Source: Methylorubrum salsuginis (GTDB lineage Bacteria > Pseudomonadota > Alphaproteobacteria > Rhizobiales > Beijerinckiaceae). Taken from it: a stretch of 64,000 nt of DNA. The stretch is taken from positions 175,499-239,498 of the forward strand of contig NZ_FOSV01000003.1 in NCBI RefSeq assembly GCF_900114375.1, read 5' to 3'. A program made the position numbers and the translations under genes. Positions 1 to 10,704 of this stretch are shown here, in pieces (positions within the stretch are counted from its first letter, which is position 1; every line of letters begins with the position of its first letter). The notes under the pieces are model-generated. The model did no database searches and was not told where the DNA came from. It was given only the letters and a program-made list of their open reading frames with translations.

Positions 1-1363
1 CCGCACGATAGGGAAGCATGAAGGGCTCCCAATCCATGCAGATGTGGTTGATGCCCATGTAGAACAGTTCACGCTTCGGATCGTACGAGTCGTGACCCTG
101 GTTGTGGTAGCCCATCGCCGAGGGGCAGATGTCCTTGGCGAGGTGATCCATCCGGGTGCCGTATTCCGGATCGCGCACCGGCTGGCCGGTCTTCAGATCG
201 ACCGACTTGAACACGTTGACCGTGTCGTCGAGCTTGTTGGCCGAGACCAGCGAGCCGTCGGTGCGGTCCAGCGTGTAGACGATGCCGTTGCGGTCCGGGT
301 GGGTCAGCAGCTTGCGGACCTTGCCGTCCTTGTCCTTCTGGTCGGACAGCATCATCACGTTGACGCCGGCATAGTCCCACTCGTCGTGCGGTGTCTTCTG
401 GTAGCCGAACTTGGCTTCACCCGTATCGGCGTCGCGGCCGAAGATCGTCATGGTCCACTTGTTGTCGCCCGGACGCATGGTCTCGTTCCACGGCGCCGGG
501 TTGCCGGTGCCGAAGTAGATCAGGTTCGTGCCCGGATCGTAGGCGTACCAGCCCCAGTTGGTGCCGCCGCCGATCTTCCAGGCGTCGCCTTCCCAGGTGC
601 CGGTGCCGAGGCCCTTCTGGCCGTAATGGGCGTTCTTGACGTTGAAGTCGTCGGCCAGCAGCAGATCCTTGTCCGGACCCGTGGCGTAGGCGCGCCACAC
701 CTGAGCGCCGGTCTTCACGTCGTAGGCGGTGAGGTAGCCGCGCACGCCGAGCTCGGCGCCGGAGGAACCGATGATCACCTTGTCCTTGACGACGTAGGGG
801 GCGATGGTGAGCGTCGAGCCGACCTTGATGTCGGAGTTCTCGACCTTCCACACCGTCTCGCCGGTCTCGGCGTTGAGCGCCGCGACGTTGCCGTCGAGCT
901 GGGTCTTGAGGATCAGCGCCGGGGTCTTGCCGTCGCCCGGCCAGTAGGCGAGGCCGCGGTTGACGAGATCGCAGCAGGCGACCGCACGGGCGGCCGGGTT
1001 CTGCTTCGGCTTGTCCTGCCACAGGATGTGGCCCGGATCGTCCAGACCCAGCGCGAAGGTGTTGTTCGGGAACGAGGTGTGGATGTACATCTTGCCGTCG
1101 ACGACGAGCGGCGCGCCCTCGTGGCCGTTCAGCAGACCGGTGGAAAAGGTCCAAGCCGGCCGGAGCTGCTTCACGTTCGACTTGTTGACCTGCTTCAACT
1201 CGCTGTAGTTGTTCGAATCGTAGTTCTTACCGGGCATCACCCAGTTCTCGTCGCTCTTCGACAGCTCGACCAGCTTGTCGTTGGCGAACGCCCCGCTCGA
1301 CAGGGCCACCGGCGCGAGCGCCAGCATCGCCAGTGCCGACACCGATGTCACGTATCTGCTCAT
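1..1363 (-). CDS. mxaF: Methanol dehydrogenase large subunit MxaF (5' part; gene continues past left edge)
   Basis: This is the catalytic alpha subunit of the periplasmic PQQ- and calcium-dependent methanol dehydrogenase, which oxidises methanol to formaldehyde and passes electrons to cytochrome cL. About 454 of roughly 626 codons are present. The protein begins [14 protein letters not shown], a signal peptide likely cleaved after SSGAFA. The PQQ-domain beta-propeller follows, with the adjacent-cysteine motif ACCDLVN that stacks on PQQ, and [10 protein letters not shown] with the catalytic Asp. Ala two residues after that Asp indicates the calcium enzyme MxaF; lanthanide-dependent XoxF has Asp there. 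From memory the sequence is nearly identical to M. extorquens MxaF. The start is the only ATG that keeps the signal peptide. The rest of the mxa cluster would lie to the left of the window. Confidence 0.97.
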   Translation of the reverse strand, partial: MSRYVTSVSALAMLALAPVALSSGAFANDKLVELSKSDENWVMPGKNYDSNNYSELKQVNKSNVKQLRPAWTFSTGLLNGHEGAPLVVDGKMYIHTSFPNNTFALGLDDPGHILWQDKPKQNPAARAVACCDLVNRGLAYWPGDGKTPALILKTQLDGNVAALNAETGETVWKVENSDIKVGSTLTIAPYVVKDKVIIGSSGAELGVRGYLTAYDVKTGAQVWRAYATGPDKDLLLADDFNVKNAHYGQKGLGTGTWEGDAWKIGGGTNWGWYAYDPGTNLIYFGTGNPAPWNETMRPGDNKWTMTIFGRDADTGEAKFGYQKTPHDEWDYAGVNVMMLSDQKDKDGKVRKLLTHPDRNGIVYTLDRTDGSLVSANKLDDTVNVFKSVDLKTGQPVRDPEYGTRMDHLAKDICPSAMGYHNQGHDSYDPKRELFYMGINHICMDWEPFMLPYRA

Positions 1364-1532
1364 CCTGCGTCTCCTCGCTCAACCGCCACGCCTTTCGGCC
1401 TCGCGGCACCACTCAGATTTCTTTCGTCCGAGGTCCAGGCTCGCCTTCAAGTCGATCGGTGGCCAGCATCGAGTCTCTAAGCATTCCCTTAGAGCAGAGC
1501 GACCTTATGAAAGACTTATTAGCGCCCCTTCG

Positions 1533-1569
1533 CCTATATTTTCTAGGACTTTATTGGACGCGATGTCTT
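1533..1569 (-). promoter_or_regulatory. mxaF promoter
   Basis: On the minus strand AAGACA (complement of 1564-1569) and TAGAAA (complement of 1540-1545) are separated by 18 bases. This matches the -35/-10 elements described for Methylobacterium mxaF promoters. It implies a transcription start near 1533 and an untranslated leader of about 170 bases before the ATG at 1363, like the long mxaF leader known in M. extorquens. The interval 1364-1730 holds no gene. Confidence 0.75.
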
Positions 1570-1730
1570 TAGGTGGTCCGACATTTGTTGGCGGGAGCAT
1601 AAGGCAAGCCTAAGATTGCCGTCCGGTAGGTGCAGTGCACACTTGACCGGCTCTACTCTGCACGCCACGACTTCCTCCCAACGGGCGCGTGTCGAAGCAG
1701 CCCGACCCGGACCGGGGGAGACATTTTGTC

Positions 1731-2573
1731 ATGGGAGGAGACGGCACGGCCCGGCGACGGATGCGGGCGGCGGCCCTCACGCTCGCCGGCCTGATCGCGG
1801 GGCTCGGCCTCGCCCGGGCGGCGGACGCGATCGATGTCGAGACGACGGGCGCGCTCTATCCGCGCGACGGGCGCCGCGACCTCACCGCCGAGGATCGCCT
1901 GCGCTTTCCCGGCGCGGGCGTGCTGTGGTGCCGCCGCCCCGACGGCGTCCCGCGCAAGGCGGCCGCCGCGTGGCTGATCGGCGCGCCGACGCTCGTGATG
2001 CTCAACGCTCACAATTTCCGCAACCGCCAGCTCGAGACGACACGGATCGTGTCCGATTGCTACTTCCAGATCGGCGGGCGCAACTACGATTTCGTCGCCG
2101 ACAGCCTGCAGCTCGGCGTGGCCCGCGACGCGGAGCGACTTCACATCACCGACGACTGGGCGCTGCTGCGCCTCGTCCAAGCCGCCGAGGCCCCGACGCA
2201 GCCCCTGCCCGAGGCGCCGCCCGACCTGACGACCGGAGATCTGACGCTGCCGGTCACGATGGTCTCGCCGGGCGGCCACGGCAATTATCGGGGTGAGGCC
2301 AGCCTGGAGACCTGCACGGTCCGCCGTGTCGATCCGCCGACCGAAGGCGACACCCGCCGCGCCCGGCACGATTGCAACGACGGCTACGGCGGCTCGGGTT
2401 CGGGCCTGTTCGACGAGGCCGGCCGGATGGTGGCGATGCAGAGCGCCTCGCTCTCCATGAACTCACGCCACGCCTTCGATATCGAGTTCCACTACGGCTC
2501 GGCCCTGCTGATCGAAGGGGCTCTGCTCGATGCCCTGCGCGAGGCCGTGAGACGGCCTCAGCCCTCGCCGTAA
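1731..2573 (+). CDS. Secreted trypsin-like serine protease family protein, divergent from mxaF (mxaW position)
   Basis: The 280-residue product starts MGGDGTARRRMRAAALTLAG, a signal peptide ending near LARA-ADA, so export to the periplasm is likely. The body has the order of a chymotrypsin-fold peptidase: His in LNAHNF, Asp in TDDWALLRL, and nucleophile Ser in GYGGSGSGLF followed by DEAGRMVAMQS. An upstream GTG at 1689 is in frame, but the ATG at 1731 has a purine-rich site (GGGGGAG) about 10 bases upstream and leads directly into the signal peptide. In M. extorquens AM1 the methanol-inducible gene of unknown function divergent from mxaF is mxaW, and this gene holds that position. The assignment to mxaW is by position only. 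Protease activity is inferred from the triad. Confidence 0.75.
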   Translation: MGGDGTARRRMRAAALTLAGLIAGLGLARAADAIDVETTGALYPRDGRRDLTAEDRLRFPGAGVLWCRRPDGVPRKAAAAWLIGAPTLVMLNAHNFRNRQLETTRIVSDCYFQIGGRNYDFVADSLQLGVARDAERLHITDDWALLRLVQAAEAPTQPLPEAPPDLTTGDLTLPVTMVSPGGHGNYRGEASLETCTVRRVDPPTEGDTRRARHDCNDGYGGSGSGLFDEAGRMVAMQSASLSMNSRHAFDIEFHYGSALLIEGALLDALREAVRRPQPSP

Positions 2574-2695
2574 CGCCGGCTCCCGCGACGGCCATCACCG
2601 TCGCGATCATCGATAATGAGGTTGTGTCACGGGTTTGAGGATCGATCGACGTTGTGGCCGCCTGCGCCAAGGAGCGAGAGACGGATCACACGCCT

Positions 2696-2856
2696 CTCGA
2701 ATGGGTCGATTGCTTCCACACTCGCCGCTTGCACGAACTCATCGGCAACGTGCCTCTTGGCGAGGCCGAGGCGCGCTGCTTCACGCGGGTCAGGCGTGAA
2801 CCTTGGCAGCTGGATCCAGACCACATCGAATCCGGGCAATCCGGCGCGGTTCAGAT
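2696..2856 (+). pseudogene. IS3-family transposase (orfB) C-terminal remnant
   Basis: The translation contains LEWVDCFHTRRLHELIGNV followed by PLGEAEARCFTRV. This is the degraded C-terminal end of an IS3-family (IS407/IS911-like) integrase-type transposase, whose intact form reads approximately EWVDWFNNRRLLEPIGN-PPAEAEARYY. Only about 40 residues are recognisable and no catalytic-core residues remain. It lies just upstream of the kdp genes and points towards them. The rest of the 2574-2993 gap shows no gene. Confidence 0.7.
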
Positions 2857-2857
2857 C

Positions 2858-2915
2858 GATCCTAATGAGTTCCTTATAGGATCGCCTCCTTTTCCGTCTC
2901 GAACCCTAACGCGGT
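2858..2915 (+). repeat. Left copy of inverted 58-bp repeat flanking the kdp island
   Basis: This segment aligns without gaps to the minus strand of 12711-12768, with 44 of 58 positions identical by hand count. The last 18 bases (CTCGAACCCTAACGCGGT) are identical. Both copies follow remnants of IS3-family orfB in the same relative order. Confidence 0.65.
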
Positions 2916-2945
2916 TCCCGTCCACATTCGGGGTCGACCCAGCTC

Positions 2946-2966
2946 GGTCGCGGAGTGTCCGCGACC
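2946..2966 (+). promoter_or_regulatory. Perfect hairpin in the kdp leader
   Basis: GGTCGCGGA, loop GTG, and TCCGCGACC form a perfect 9-bp stem 27 bases before the first small kdp ORF. It is not followed by a T run, so it is not an obvious terminator. It could be an operator or a leader RNA structure of the kdp transcript. Function unknown. Confidence 0.4.
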
Positions 2967-2993
2967 GGAGGTCGAACGGACCCGCGACGCATC

Positions 2994-3077
2994 ATGCTCG
3001 ACATCGCCTTCCTCGCAGCAGCCTTTGCCTTCTTCGGCCTGGCCGCCGGCTACGCCACGCTCTGCGAACGCCTCTGA
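2994..3077 (+). CDS. 27-residue membrane peptide at the head of the kdp operon
   Basis: This short frame encodes a 27-residue peptide starting MLDIAFLAAAFAFFGLAAGY and ending in ATLCERL, which is one hydrophobic helix with a charged C-terminal end. It ends 10 bases before kdpF, in the same orientation. Similar short 'LDI-FLA-FAFF' frames ahead of kdpF are familiar to me from alphaproteobacterial kdp operons, but they are rarely annotated. An accessory role in the Kdp complex is inference. No strong ribosome-binding site is visible (GGAGG lies about 22 bases upstream). Confidence 0.55.
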   Translation: MLDIAFLAAAFAFFGLAAGYATLCERL

Positions 3078-3087
3078 GGCGCCCCCC

Positions 3088-3177
3088 ATGACTCTCGACC
3101 TCGCCCTCGGAGCCCTCGTGACGGCCGGGCTCCTCGTCTACCTCACCTACGCCCTCGTCCGCCCCGAGCGGTTCTGA
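3088..3177 (+). CDS. kdpF: K+-transporting ATPase small subunit KdpF
   Basis: This 29-residue single-span peptide ends in [12 protein letters not shown], the signature of KdpF, which packs against KdpA and stabilises the KdpFABC complex in the inner membrane. The usual length is 25-30 residues. It lies 22 bases ahead of kdpA. Confidence 0.85.
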   Translation: MTLDLALGALVTAGLLVYLTYALVRPERF

Positions 3178-3199
3178 GCGGCCCTGCCGGACCACATCC

Positions 3200-4915
3200 A
3201 TGAATGCTAACGGCTGGATACAGATCGCGCTGTTCTGCGCGGTCGTCCTCGCGCTCGTGAAGCCGCTCGGCTGGTACATGACGCGCGTCTTCAACGGGGA
3301 GCGAACCCCGCTCTCGCCCGTGCTCTGCCCCGTCGAGCGCGGTCTCTACCGCGCCGCCGGCATCGACGAGCGCCACGAGCAGACCTGGCTCGGCTACGGC
3401 CTGGCCATGTTGGCCTTCCACGGACTCGGCTTCGTACTGCTCTACGCGGTGCTACGCCTGCAGGACGTGCTACCGCTCAACCCCATGGGTCAGGCGGCAG
3501 TGGCGCCCGACCTTGCGTTCAACACCGCGGCGAGCTTTGTCACCAACACCAACTGGCAGAACTACGGCGGCGAGAGCACCCTCTCGTATCTCAGCCAGAT
3601 GTTGGGGCTGACGCACCAGAACTTCCTCTCGGCAGCGACCGGCATCGCCCTTGCCGTCGCCCTGATCCGCGGCTTCGCCCGTGCCTCCGCCAGGACGGTC
3701 GGCTCGTTCTGGGTCGATCTGACCCGCTGCACCCTCTATGTGCTGCTGCCGATCTGCTTCGTCTATGCGCTGTTTCTGGTCTCGCAGGGCATGCCGCAGA
3801 CGCTTGGCACCTACGTCGATGTCACGACGTTGGAAGGCGCCCAGCAGACCATCGCGGTCGGCCCGGTGGCGAGCCAGGTGGCGATCAAGATGCTCGGCAC
3901 CAACGGCGGCGGCTTCTTCAACGCCAACGCTGCCCACCCGTTCGAGAACCCCACCGCCCTTTCGAACCTCGTCCAAATGATCTCGATCTTCGCGCTGGGG
4001 GCCGCGCTCACCAACGTCTTCGGGCGCATGGTCGGCGACGAGCGCCAGGGCTGGGCGATCCTCGCGGCCATGGGCCTGCTGTTCCTGGCTGGCGTCGCGG
4101 TCACCTATGCCAGCGAGGCGGCAGGCAGTTCCGTCCTGAACGGCCTCGGGCTCACCGGCGGCAACATGGAGGGCAAGGAGGTCCGCTTCGGAATCGTGGC
4201 GTCGGCGCTCTTTGCGGTGGTGACGACGGCGGCCTCCTGCGGCGCGGTCAACGCGATGCACGACTCGTTCACGGCGCTCGGCGGCCTCATCCCACTGATC
4301 AATATGCAACTCGGCGAGATCATCGTCGGCGGCGTCGGCGCGGGCCTCTACGGCATGCTGGTCTTCACCGTGGTGGCGATCTTCGTGGCCGGCCTGATGG
4401 TCGGGCGCACGCCGGAATATCTCGGCAAGAAGATCGAGGCCCGCGAGGTCAAGATGGCCATGCTCGCCATCCTTTGTCTGCCGCTGATGATGCTCGGCGG
4501 CACCGCGCTCGCCACCGTCCTCCCGGCTGGGCTCGCCGGTCCGGCGAACGCCGGCCCGCACGGCTTCTCGGAGATTCTCTACGCCTTCACCTCGGCAGCC
4601 GCCAACAACGGCTCGGCCTTCGGCGGGCTCACCGGCAACACGCCGTTCTACAACAGCCTTCTCGCGCTCGGCATGCTGGTCGGACGGTTCTTCGTCATCG
4701 TCCCGGCGCTGGCCATGGCCGGATCGCTGGCGGCCAAGAAGACGCTGCCGGCCTCGGCCGGCACCTTCCCGACCCATGGCGGTCTGTTCGTCGGCCTGCT
4801 CGTCGGCGTCATCCTGATCGTCGGCGGCCTGACCTTCTTCCCGTCGCTGGCGCTCGGCCCGGTGGTCGAGCACCTCGCGGGCTCGGCCGGCCAGACCTTC
4901 GGGACGGGGGGCTGA
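3200..4915 (+). CDS. kdpA: K+-transporting ATPase channel-like subunit KdpA
   Basis: The 571-residue protein is the potassium-selective, channel-like subunit of the KdpFABC uptake pump in the inner membrane. It has about ten hydrophobic segments. The four degenerate pore-loop motifs are visible: [10 protein letters not shown] near residue 115, [19 protein letters not shown] near residue 233, [11 protein letters not shown] near residue 353 and [14 protein letters not shown] near residue 470. The length is normal for the family. It lies between kdpF and a 28-residue ORF that precedes kdpB. The operon layout implies co-expression with kdpB and kdpC under low potassium. Confidence 0.97.
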   Translation: MNANGWIQIALFCAVVLALVKPLGWYMTRVFNGERTPLSPVLCPVERGLYRAAGIDERHEQTWLGYGLAMLAFHGLGFVLLYAVLRLQDVLPLNPMGQAAVAPDLAFNTAASFVTNTNWQNYGGESTLSYLSQMLGLTHQNFLSAATGIALAVALIRGFARASARTVGSFWVDLTRCTLYVLLPICFVYALFLVSQGMPQTLGTYVDVTTLEGAQQTIAVGPVASQVAIKMLGTNGGGFFNANAAHPFENPTALSNLVQMISIFALGAALTNVFGRMVGDERQGWAILAAMGLLFLAGVAVTYASEAAGSSVLNGLGLTGGNMEGKEVRFGIVASALFAVVTTAASCGAVNAMHDSFTALGGLIPLINMQLGEIIVGGVGAGLYGMLVFTVVAIFVAGLMVGRTPEYLGKKIEAREVKMAMLAILCLPLMMLGGTALATVLPAGLAGPANAGPHGFSEILYAFTSAAANNGSAFGGLTGNTPFYNSLLALGMLVGRFFVIVPALAMAGSLAAKKTLPASAGTFPTHGGLFVGLLVGVILIVGGLTFFPSLALGPVVEHLAGSAGQTFGTGG

Positions 4916-5006
4916 GATGCCCCGCGCCTTCCCCTCACGGCGCAGGCCGCACCATCACCCGGTGCTACGCCCTCGCCCCCAAAGCGGCCCGTCGCGCCCC
5001 TTGCGC

Positions 5007-5093
5007 ATGTCGGACCTCGTCCTGGCGCTCCTCGGCGTCGTCCTGCTCGGCGGCTTCGCCCTGATGACGGCGGCGACGCTGGCCGCCTCCTGA
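5007..5093 (+). CDS. 28-residue hydrophobic peptide between kdpA and kdpB
   Basis: A short frame ([20 protein letters not shown], ending TAATLAAS) encodes a single hydrophobic helix in the 243-base gap between kdpA and kdpB. It has no similarity to KdpA, B or C that I can see, but resembles KdpF in size and hydrophobicity. No good ribosome-binding site is obvious (upstream bases CCCCTTGCGC). It may be a second KdpF-like subunit, or only a chance open frame in a GC-rich spacer. Confidence 0.4.
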   Translation: MSDLVLALLGVVLLGGFALMTAATLAAS

Positions 5094-5158
5094 ACCGAAC
5101 TCGGCAAGGCTCGGCCGCTCAGGCCGGGCCGACCCGCCCCTCTCCGGACGCGAACTCC

Positions 5159-7252
<2,094 letters not shown>

Positions 7253-7274
7253 AGAAGGTCTTAGGAGACCTGCC

Positions 7275-7880
7275 ATGCTGAACCAGCTTCGCCCCGCCCT
7301 CGTCCTGCTCGTCGCCCTGACGGCGGTCACAGGCCTCGCCTATCCGCTCGCCGTCACCGGCATCGCCGGCACGGTTTTCCCGGCCAAGGCCGCCGGCAGC
7401 TTGATCGAGCGCGACGGCAAGGTCGTCGGTTCCAGCCTGATCGGCCAGGGCTTCACCGGCGGGGGCTACTTCCACGGCCGGCCGTCGGCCACCACCGCGG
7501 CCGACCCGGCCGATGCGAGCAAAACGGTGCCGGCGCCCTACAACGCCGCGAACTCGATGGGTTCGAACCTCGGTCCCACCAGCTCCGCGCTGGCGGAACG
7601 GGTGAGGGGCGACCTCGACGCCCTGAAGGCCGAGAACCCGGGCCAGCCGGTGCCGGTCGATCTCGTCACGACGAGCGGCTCGGGCCTCGACCCCGACGTC
7701 TCGCCCGAGGCGGCCTTCTTTCAGGTGCCGCGGGTCGCGAAGGCCCGCAACCTGTCCGAGGAGCAGGTGAACGAGCTCGTTGCCGCCCAGGTGCAGGGCC
7801 GCACACTGGGCATCCTCGGCGAACCGCGTGTCAACGTGCTGGCGCTGAACCTCGCGCTCGACGAACTCGCCAAGCGCTAA
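7275..7880 (+). CDS. kdpC: K+-transporting ATPase subunit KdpC
   Basis: The 201-residue protein has a single N-terminal membrane span (about residues 8-30) and a periplasmic domain with the family motifs YFHGRPSA and [14 protein letters not shown], followed by QVPRVAKAR. KdpC is the accessory subunit that associates with KdpB and may increase its ATP affinity. A good Shine-Dalgarno sequence (TTAGGAGA) lies before the ATG. It sits 22 bases after kdpB and 10 bases before kdpD. Confidence 0.95.
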   Translation: MLNQLRPALVLLVALTAVTGLAYPLAVTGIAGTVFPAKAAGSLIERDGKVVGSSLIGQGFTGGGYFHGRPSATTAADPADASKTVPAPYNAANSMGSNLGPTSSALAERVRGDLDALKAENPGQPVPVDLVTTSGSGLDPDVSPEAAFFQVPRVAKARNLSEEQVNELVAAQVQGRTLGILGEPRVNVLALNLALDELAKR

Positions 7881-7890
7881 AAGAGCCATC

Positions 7891-10704
7891 ATGTCCGACC
7901 CCGGCCGCGATCCGAACCGCCCCTCGCCCGACGCGCTGCTCGAAGCGGTGCGCCGAGAGGAGCGGACACGCGGCCGGCTCAAAGTGTTCCTCGGCGCCGC
8001 GCCCGGTGTCGGCAAGACCTACGAGATGCTTACCATCGGGCGCGCCCGGCTCAAATCGGGCGCCGACGTCGTGGTCGGCGTGGTCGAGACGCACGGGCGC
8101 GCCGAGACGCAAAGCCTGCTCGACGGCTTCGAGGTCGTTCCGCGGCGCGCCGTGCCCTATCACGGCACGGTCCTGGAGGAGATGGACCTCGACGCACTGC
8201 TCGCTCGCCGGCCGCGGATCGCGCTCGTGGACGAGCTCGCCCACACCAATGCGCCCGGCTCGCGGCATCCGAAGCGCTATCAGGACGTCGAGGAGTTGCT
8301 CGACGCCGGCATCGACGTCCTGACGACGCTCAACATCCAACACGTCGAAAGCCTCAACGACGTGGTCGCCTCCATCACCCGTATCCGCGTTCGCGAGACC
8401 GTTCCGGACGGGGTTCTCGACCGGGCCGACGACATCGAGGTCGTCGATCTCAACCCCGACGACCTGATCGAGCGCCTGAAGGCCGGCAAGGTCTATGTGC
8501 CGGCCAACGCCGAGCGGGCGCTCAAGCACTATTTTTCCCGCGGCAACCTTACCGCCCTGCGCGAGCTGGCGCTCAGGCGCACCGCGGACCGGGTCGACGA
8601 CGAACTCCTCAGCCACATGCGGGCCAACGCGATTCCCGGCCCCTGGGCGGCGGGCGAGCGGGTGCTGGTCTGCGTCAGCGAGGATCCGCGCTCGGCCGGG
8701 CTCGTGCGGTATGCCAAGCGGCTGGCCGACCGCCTGCATGCGCCCTGGAGCGCGCTCGTGGTCGAGGGGCCGCGCGCCGCCTCGCTCACCGAGGCGGAAC
8801 GCGACCGCGTCGCCGAGACGCTGCGGCTGGCGGACCGACTCGGGGGCGACGCCGTGACCCTGCCGGGCGGGCGGCGCATCGCCGACGACATCATCGCCTA
8901 CGCGCAATCGGCCAACGTCAACCACATCGTCGTCGGCAAGGCGGCGCGCTCGAAGTGGTTCGAGTTCGTGAACGGCTCGGTCGTGCACGACCTCGTGCGT
9001 CGCAGCGGCAACATCAGCGTGCACGTGGTACCCGGCGAGGCCGTCCCGGCGGCGGCGCAGACGCGGACGATCGCCACGACCACGGCTGCCGCTCCGGATT
9101 TCCGGTCCTACGCCCTCGCCCTCGTCGCGACGGGGCTGGGGCTCGCGCTCGCCCTGCTGCTCCAACCCCATGCCGGGGTCGAGAACGCGGACCTGTTCCT
9201 CCTGACCGCGATCGTCGGCGTGGCCGTGCGCTTCGGTCTCGGCCCCTCGCTGCTGGCCGTCGTGGCGGCCTCGCTCGCCTACAACTTCTTCTTCCTTCCG
9301 CCGGTCTACACTCTCACCATCGCCGACCCGACCAACGTCGCGGCCTTCGTGCTGTTCTCGGTGGTGGCGGTGGTGGTCTCCAACCTCGCCGCCCGCGCCC
9401 GCCTGACCGCGGTGCTCAGCCAAGCCCGCGCCAAGTCCTCCGAGCGGCTGTTCGGCTTCTCGCGCAAGCTCGCGGGCTGCGCTTCCCTCGACGACGTGCT
9501 GTGGGCGACATCGGCCCAGGTCGCCGCCATGCTGAAGGTCCGCGTCGTACTGCTGCTGCCGGAGGCTAGAGCGCATTCCGACGAAGCGGATACCGGTTCG
9601 ACGAAAGAGTACGCGTCGAACCAAGACCTTAGAAGCGTGCCCCCATCAAACGTGGTCCGGCACGGCTCCAAGGCCGTCACGGTCCGGGCCGGCTACCCGC
9701 CCGAGGATAGGCTCGACGAGGCCGATCTCGCCGCCGCGCAATGGGCCTTCGACAACGAGCGCCCGGCCGGGCGCGGCTCCGACACGCTGCCCGGCGCCAA
9801 GCGCCTGTTCCTGCCGATGCGCACCGGACGCGGCACCATCGGCGTCATCGGCCTCGATGCGGACGGGACCGGCCCGATCCTGGCGCCGGAGGGCCTGCGC
9901 CTCCTCGACGCCCTCGCCGACATGGGCGCGCTCGCCATCGAGCGGGTGCGACTCGTGGAGGACCTCGACCGGGCCGAGCGCGCCGCCGAGACCGACCGGC
10001 TGGCCCGGGCGCTCCTCACCTCGATCAGTCACGATCTGCGTACGCCGCTGGCCTCCGTGCTCGGCTCGGCCAGCACGCTCCGGGACCTCGACGCGGCGCT
10101 CCCGGCCGAGTCCAAGGCCGAGCTCCTGGCAACGATCATCGAGGAATCGGAGCGATTGAACCGCTTCATCGTCAACCTGCTCGACATGACGCGGCTGGAA
10201 GCCGGCGCGGTCGCTCCGAACCTCGCCCCCCAGGACGTGGCCGAGACCGTCGACACCGCCCTGCGGCGAACACAGAAGATCCTGGCCGAGCACCGGATCG
10301 CGGTCGCGATCGATTCCGACCTGCCGACGCTGCACCTCGACCCGGTCCTGTTTGAGCAGGTGCTGGTCAACCTCCTCGACAACGCCGCGAAGTACGCGCC
10401 CGAGGGCACGACCGTGACGGTTCGTGCCCGGCACGACGGCCAGGCGGTCCGCATCGAGGTGCTCGACGAGGGCTTCGGTCTGCCCGAAGGCGATGTCGAG
10501 CGGGTGTTCGACAAGTTCTACCGGGTGCGCAAGAGCGACCACGTCCGGGCCGGCACCGGGCTGGGCCTCGCCATCTCCCGCGGGTTCGTCGAGGCGATGG
10601 GCGGCACCATCACGGCCGGCAACCGTCGCGACCGGTTGGGGGCCGCCTTTACCGTGGCGCTTCCGGTCCCGGCACGGACGACGCCAAGGGATATCGCCGC
10701 ATGA
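7891..10704 (+). CDS. kdpD: Osmosensitive K+ channel sensor histidine kinase KdpD, with an inserted repeat
   Basis: The 937-residue membrane kinase senses potassium limitation and phosphorylates KdpE. Domains in order: N-terminal KdpD domain with Walker A GAAPGVGKT (about 35-43); UspA-like domain (about 250-375); four closely spaced membrane spans (DUF4118, about 400-500); GAF domain (about 515-690); HisKA with SISHDLRTPLASV and phospho-acceptor His714; HATPase with NLLDNAAKYAPEG, DEGFGLPEGD and GTGLGLAI. The GAF domain is interrupted at residues 559-594 by about 36 residues (ARAHSDEADTGS and onward) encoded by a dispersed genomic repeat inserted in frame. The reading frame stays open, so the protein may still work. 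kdpE overlaps its stop by 4 bases. Confidence 0.95.
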   Translation: MSDPGRDPNRPSPDALLEAVRREERTRGRLKVFLGAAPGVGKTYEMLTIGRARLKSGADVVVGVVETHGRAETQSLLDGFEVVPRRAVPYHGTVLEEMDLDALLARRPRIALVDELAHTNAPGSRHPKRYQDVEELLDAGIDVLTTLNIQHVESLNDVVASITRIRVRETVPDGVLDRADDIEVVDLNPDDLIERLKAGKVYVPANAERALKHYFSRGNLTALRELALRRTADRVDDELLSHMRANAIPGPWAAGERVLVCVSEDPRSAGLVRYAKRLADRLHAPWSALVVEGPRAASLTEAERDRVAETLRLADRLGGDAVTLPGGRRIADDIIAYAQSANVNHIVVGKAARSKWFEFVNGSVVHDLVRRSGNISVHVVPGEAVPAAAQTRTIATTTAAAPDFRSYALALVATGLGLALALLLQPHAGVENADLFLLTAIVGVAVRFGLGPSLLAVVAASLAYNFFFLPPVYTLTIADPTNVAAFVLFSVVAVVVSNLAARARLTAVLSQARAKSSERLFGFSRKLAGCASLDDVLWATSAQVAAMLKVRVVLLLPEARAHSDEADTGSTKEYASNQDLRSVPPSNVVRHGSKAVTVRAGYPPEDRLDEADLAAAQWAFDNERPAGRGSDTLPGAKRLFLPMRTGRGTIGVIGLDADGTGPILAPEGLRLLDALADMGALAIERVRLVEDLDRAERAAETDRLARALLTSISHDLRTPLASVLGSASTLRDLDAALPAESKAELLATIIEESERLNRFIVNLLDMTRLEAGAVAPNLAPQDVAETVDTALRRTQKILAEHRIAVAIDSDLPTLHLDPVLFEQVLVNLLDNAAKYAPEGTTVTVRARHDGQAVRIEVLDEGFGLPEGDVERVFDKFYRVRKSDHVRAGTGLGLAISRGFVEAMGGTITAGNRRDRLGAAFTVALPVPARTTPRDIAA
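9565..9672 (+). repeat. Dispersed repeat inserted in frame within kdpD
   Basis: The bases from CTAGAGCGCATTCCGACGAAG through GATACCGGTTCG have the form of the abundant Rhizobiales 'AGAGC...CCGACGAAG-GGATACCGGTTCG' interspersed repeat. They interrupt the otherwise conserved KdpD sequence between VVLLLPE and TVRAGYPPED. The insert is 108 bases (36 codons) with no in-frame stop. The boundaries are approximate. Confidence 0.6.

Noticed and set aside
1..1363. XoxF (lanthanide methanol dehydrogenase) as the identity of the first gene
   Set aside because: The second Asp typical of XoxF is Ala here, and the N-terminus is that of MxaF.
44..1480. Long plus-strand frame (478 codons) opposite mxaF
   Set aside because: It is the antisense frame of a well-conserved MxaF gene. 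High-GC coding DNA often leaves such frames open; the product is Val/Arg-rich without a domain.
2946..2966. Leader hairpin as a riboswitch or a terminator
   Set aside because: It is a single short hairpin with no known aptamer pattern and no T run. Listed only as a structure of unknown role.
3470..4873. Minus-strand frame of 467 codons opposite kdpA
   Set aside because: Shadow of kdpA. Composition is Asp/Glu/Arg/His-rich with no fold or family match.
4918..5006. An ATG at 4918 as an earlier start for the small ORF before kdpB
   Set aside because: It is out of frame with the hydrophobic ORF at 5007, and its peptide is Pro/Arg-rich noise.
7831..9624. Minus-strand frame of 597 codons opposite kdpD
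   Set aside because: Shadow frame. kdpD has all expected domains on the plus strand.
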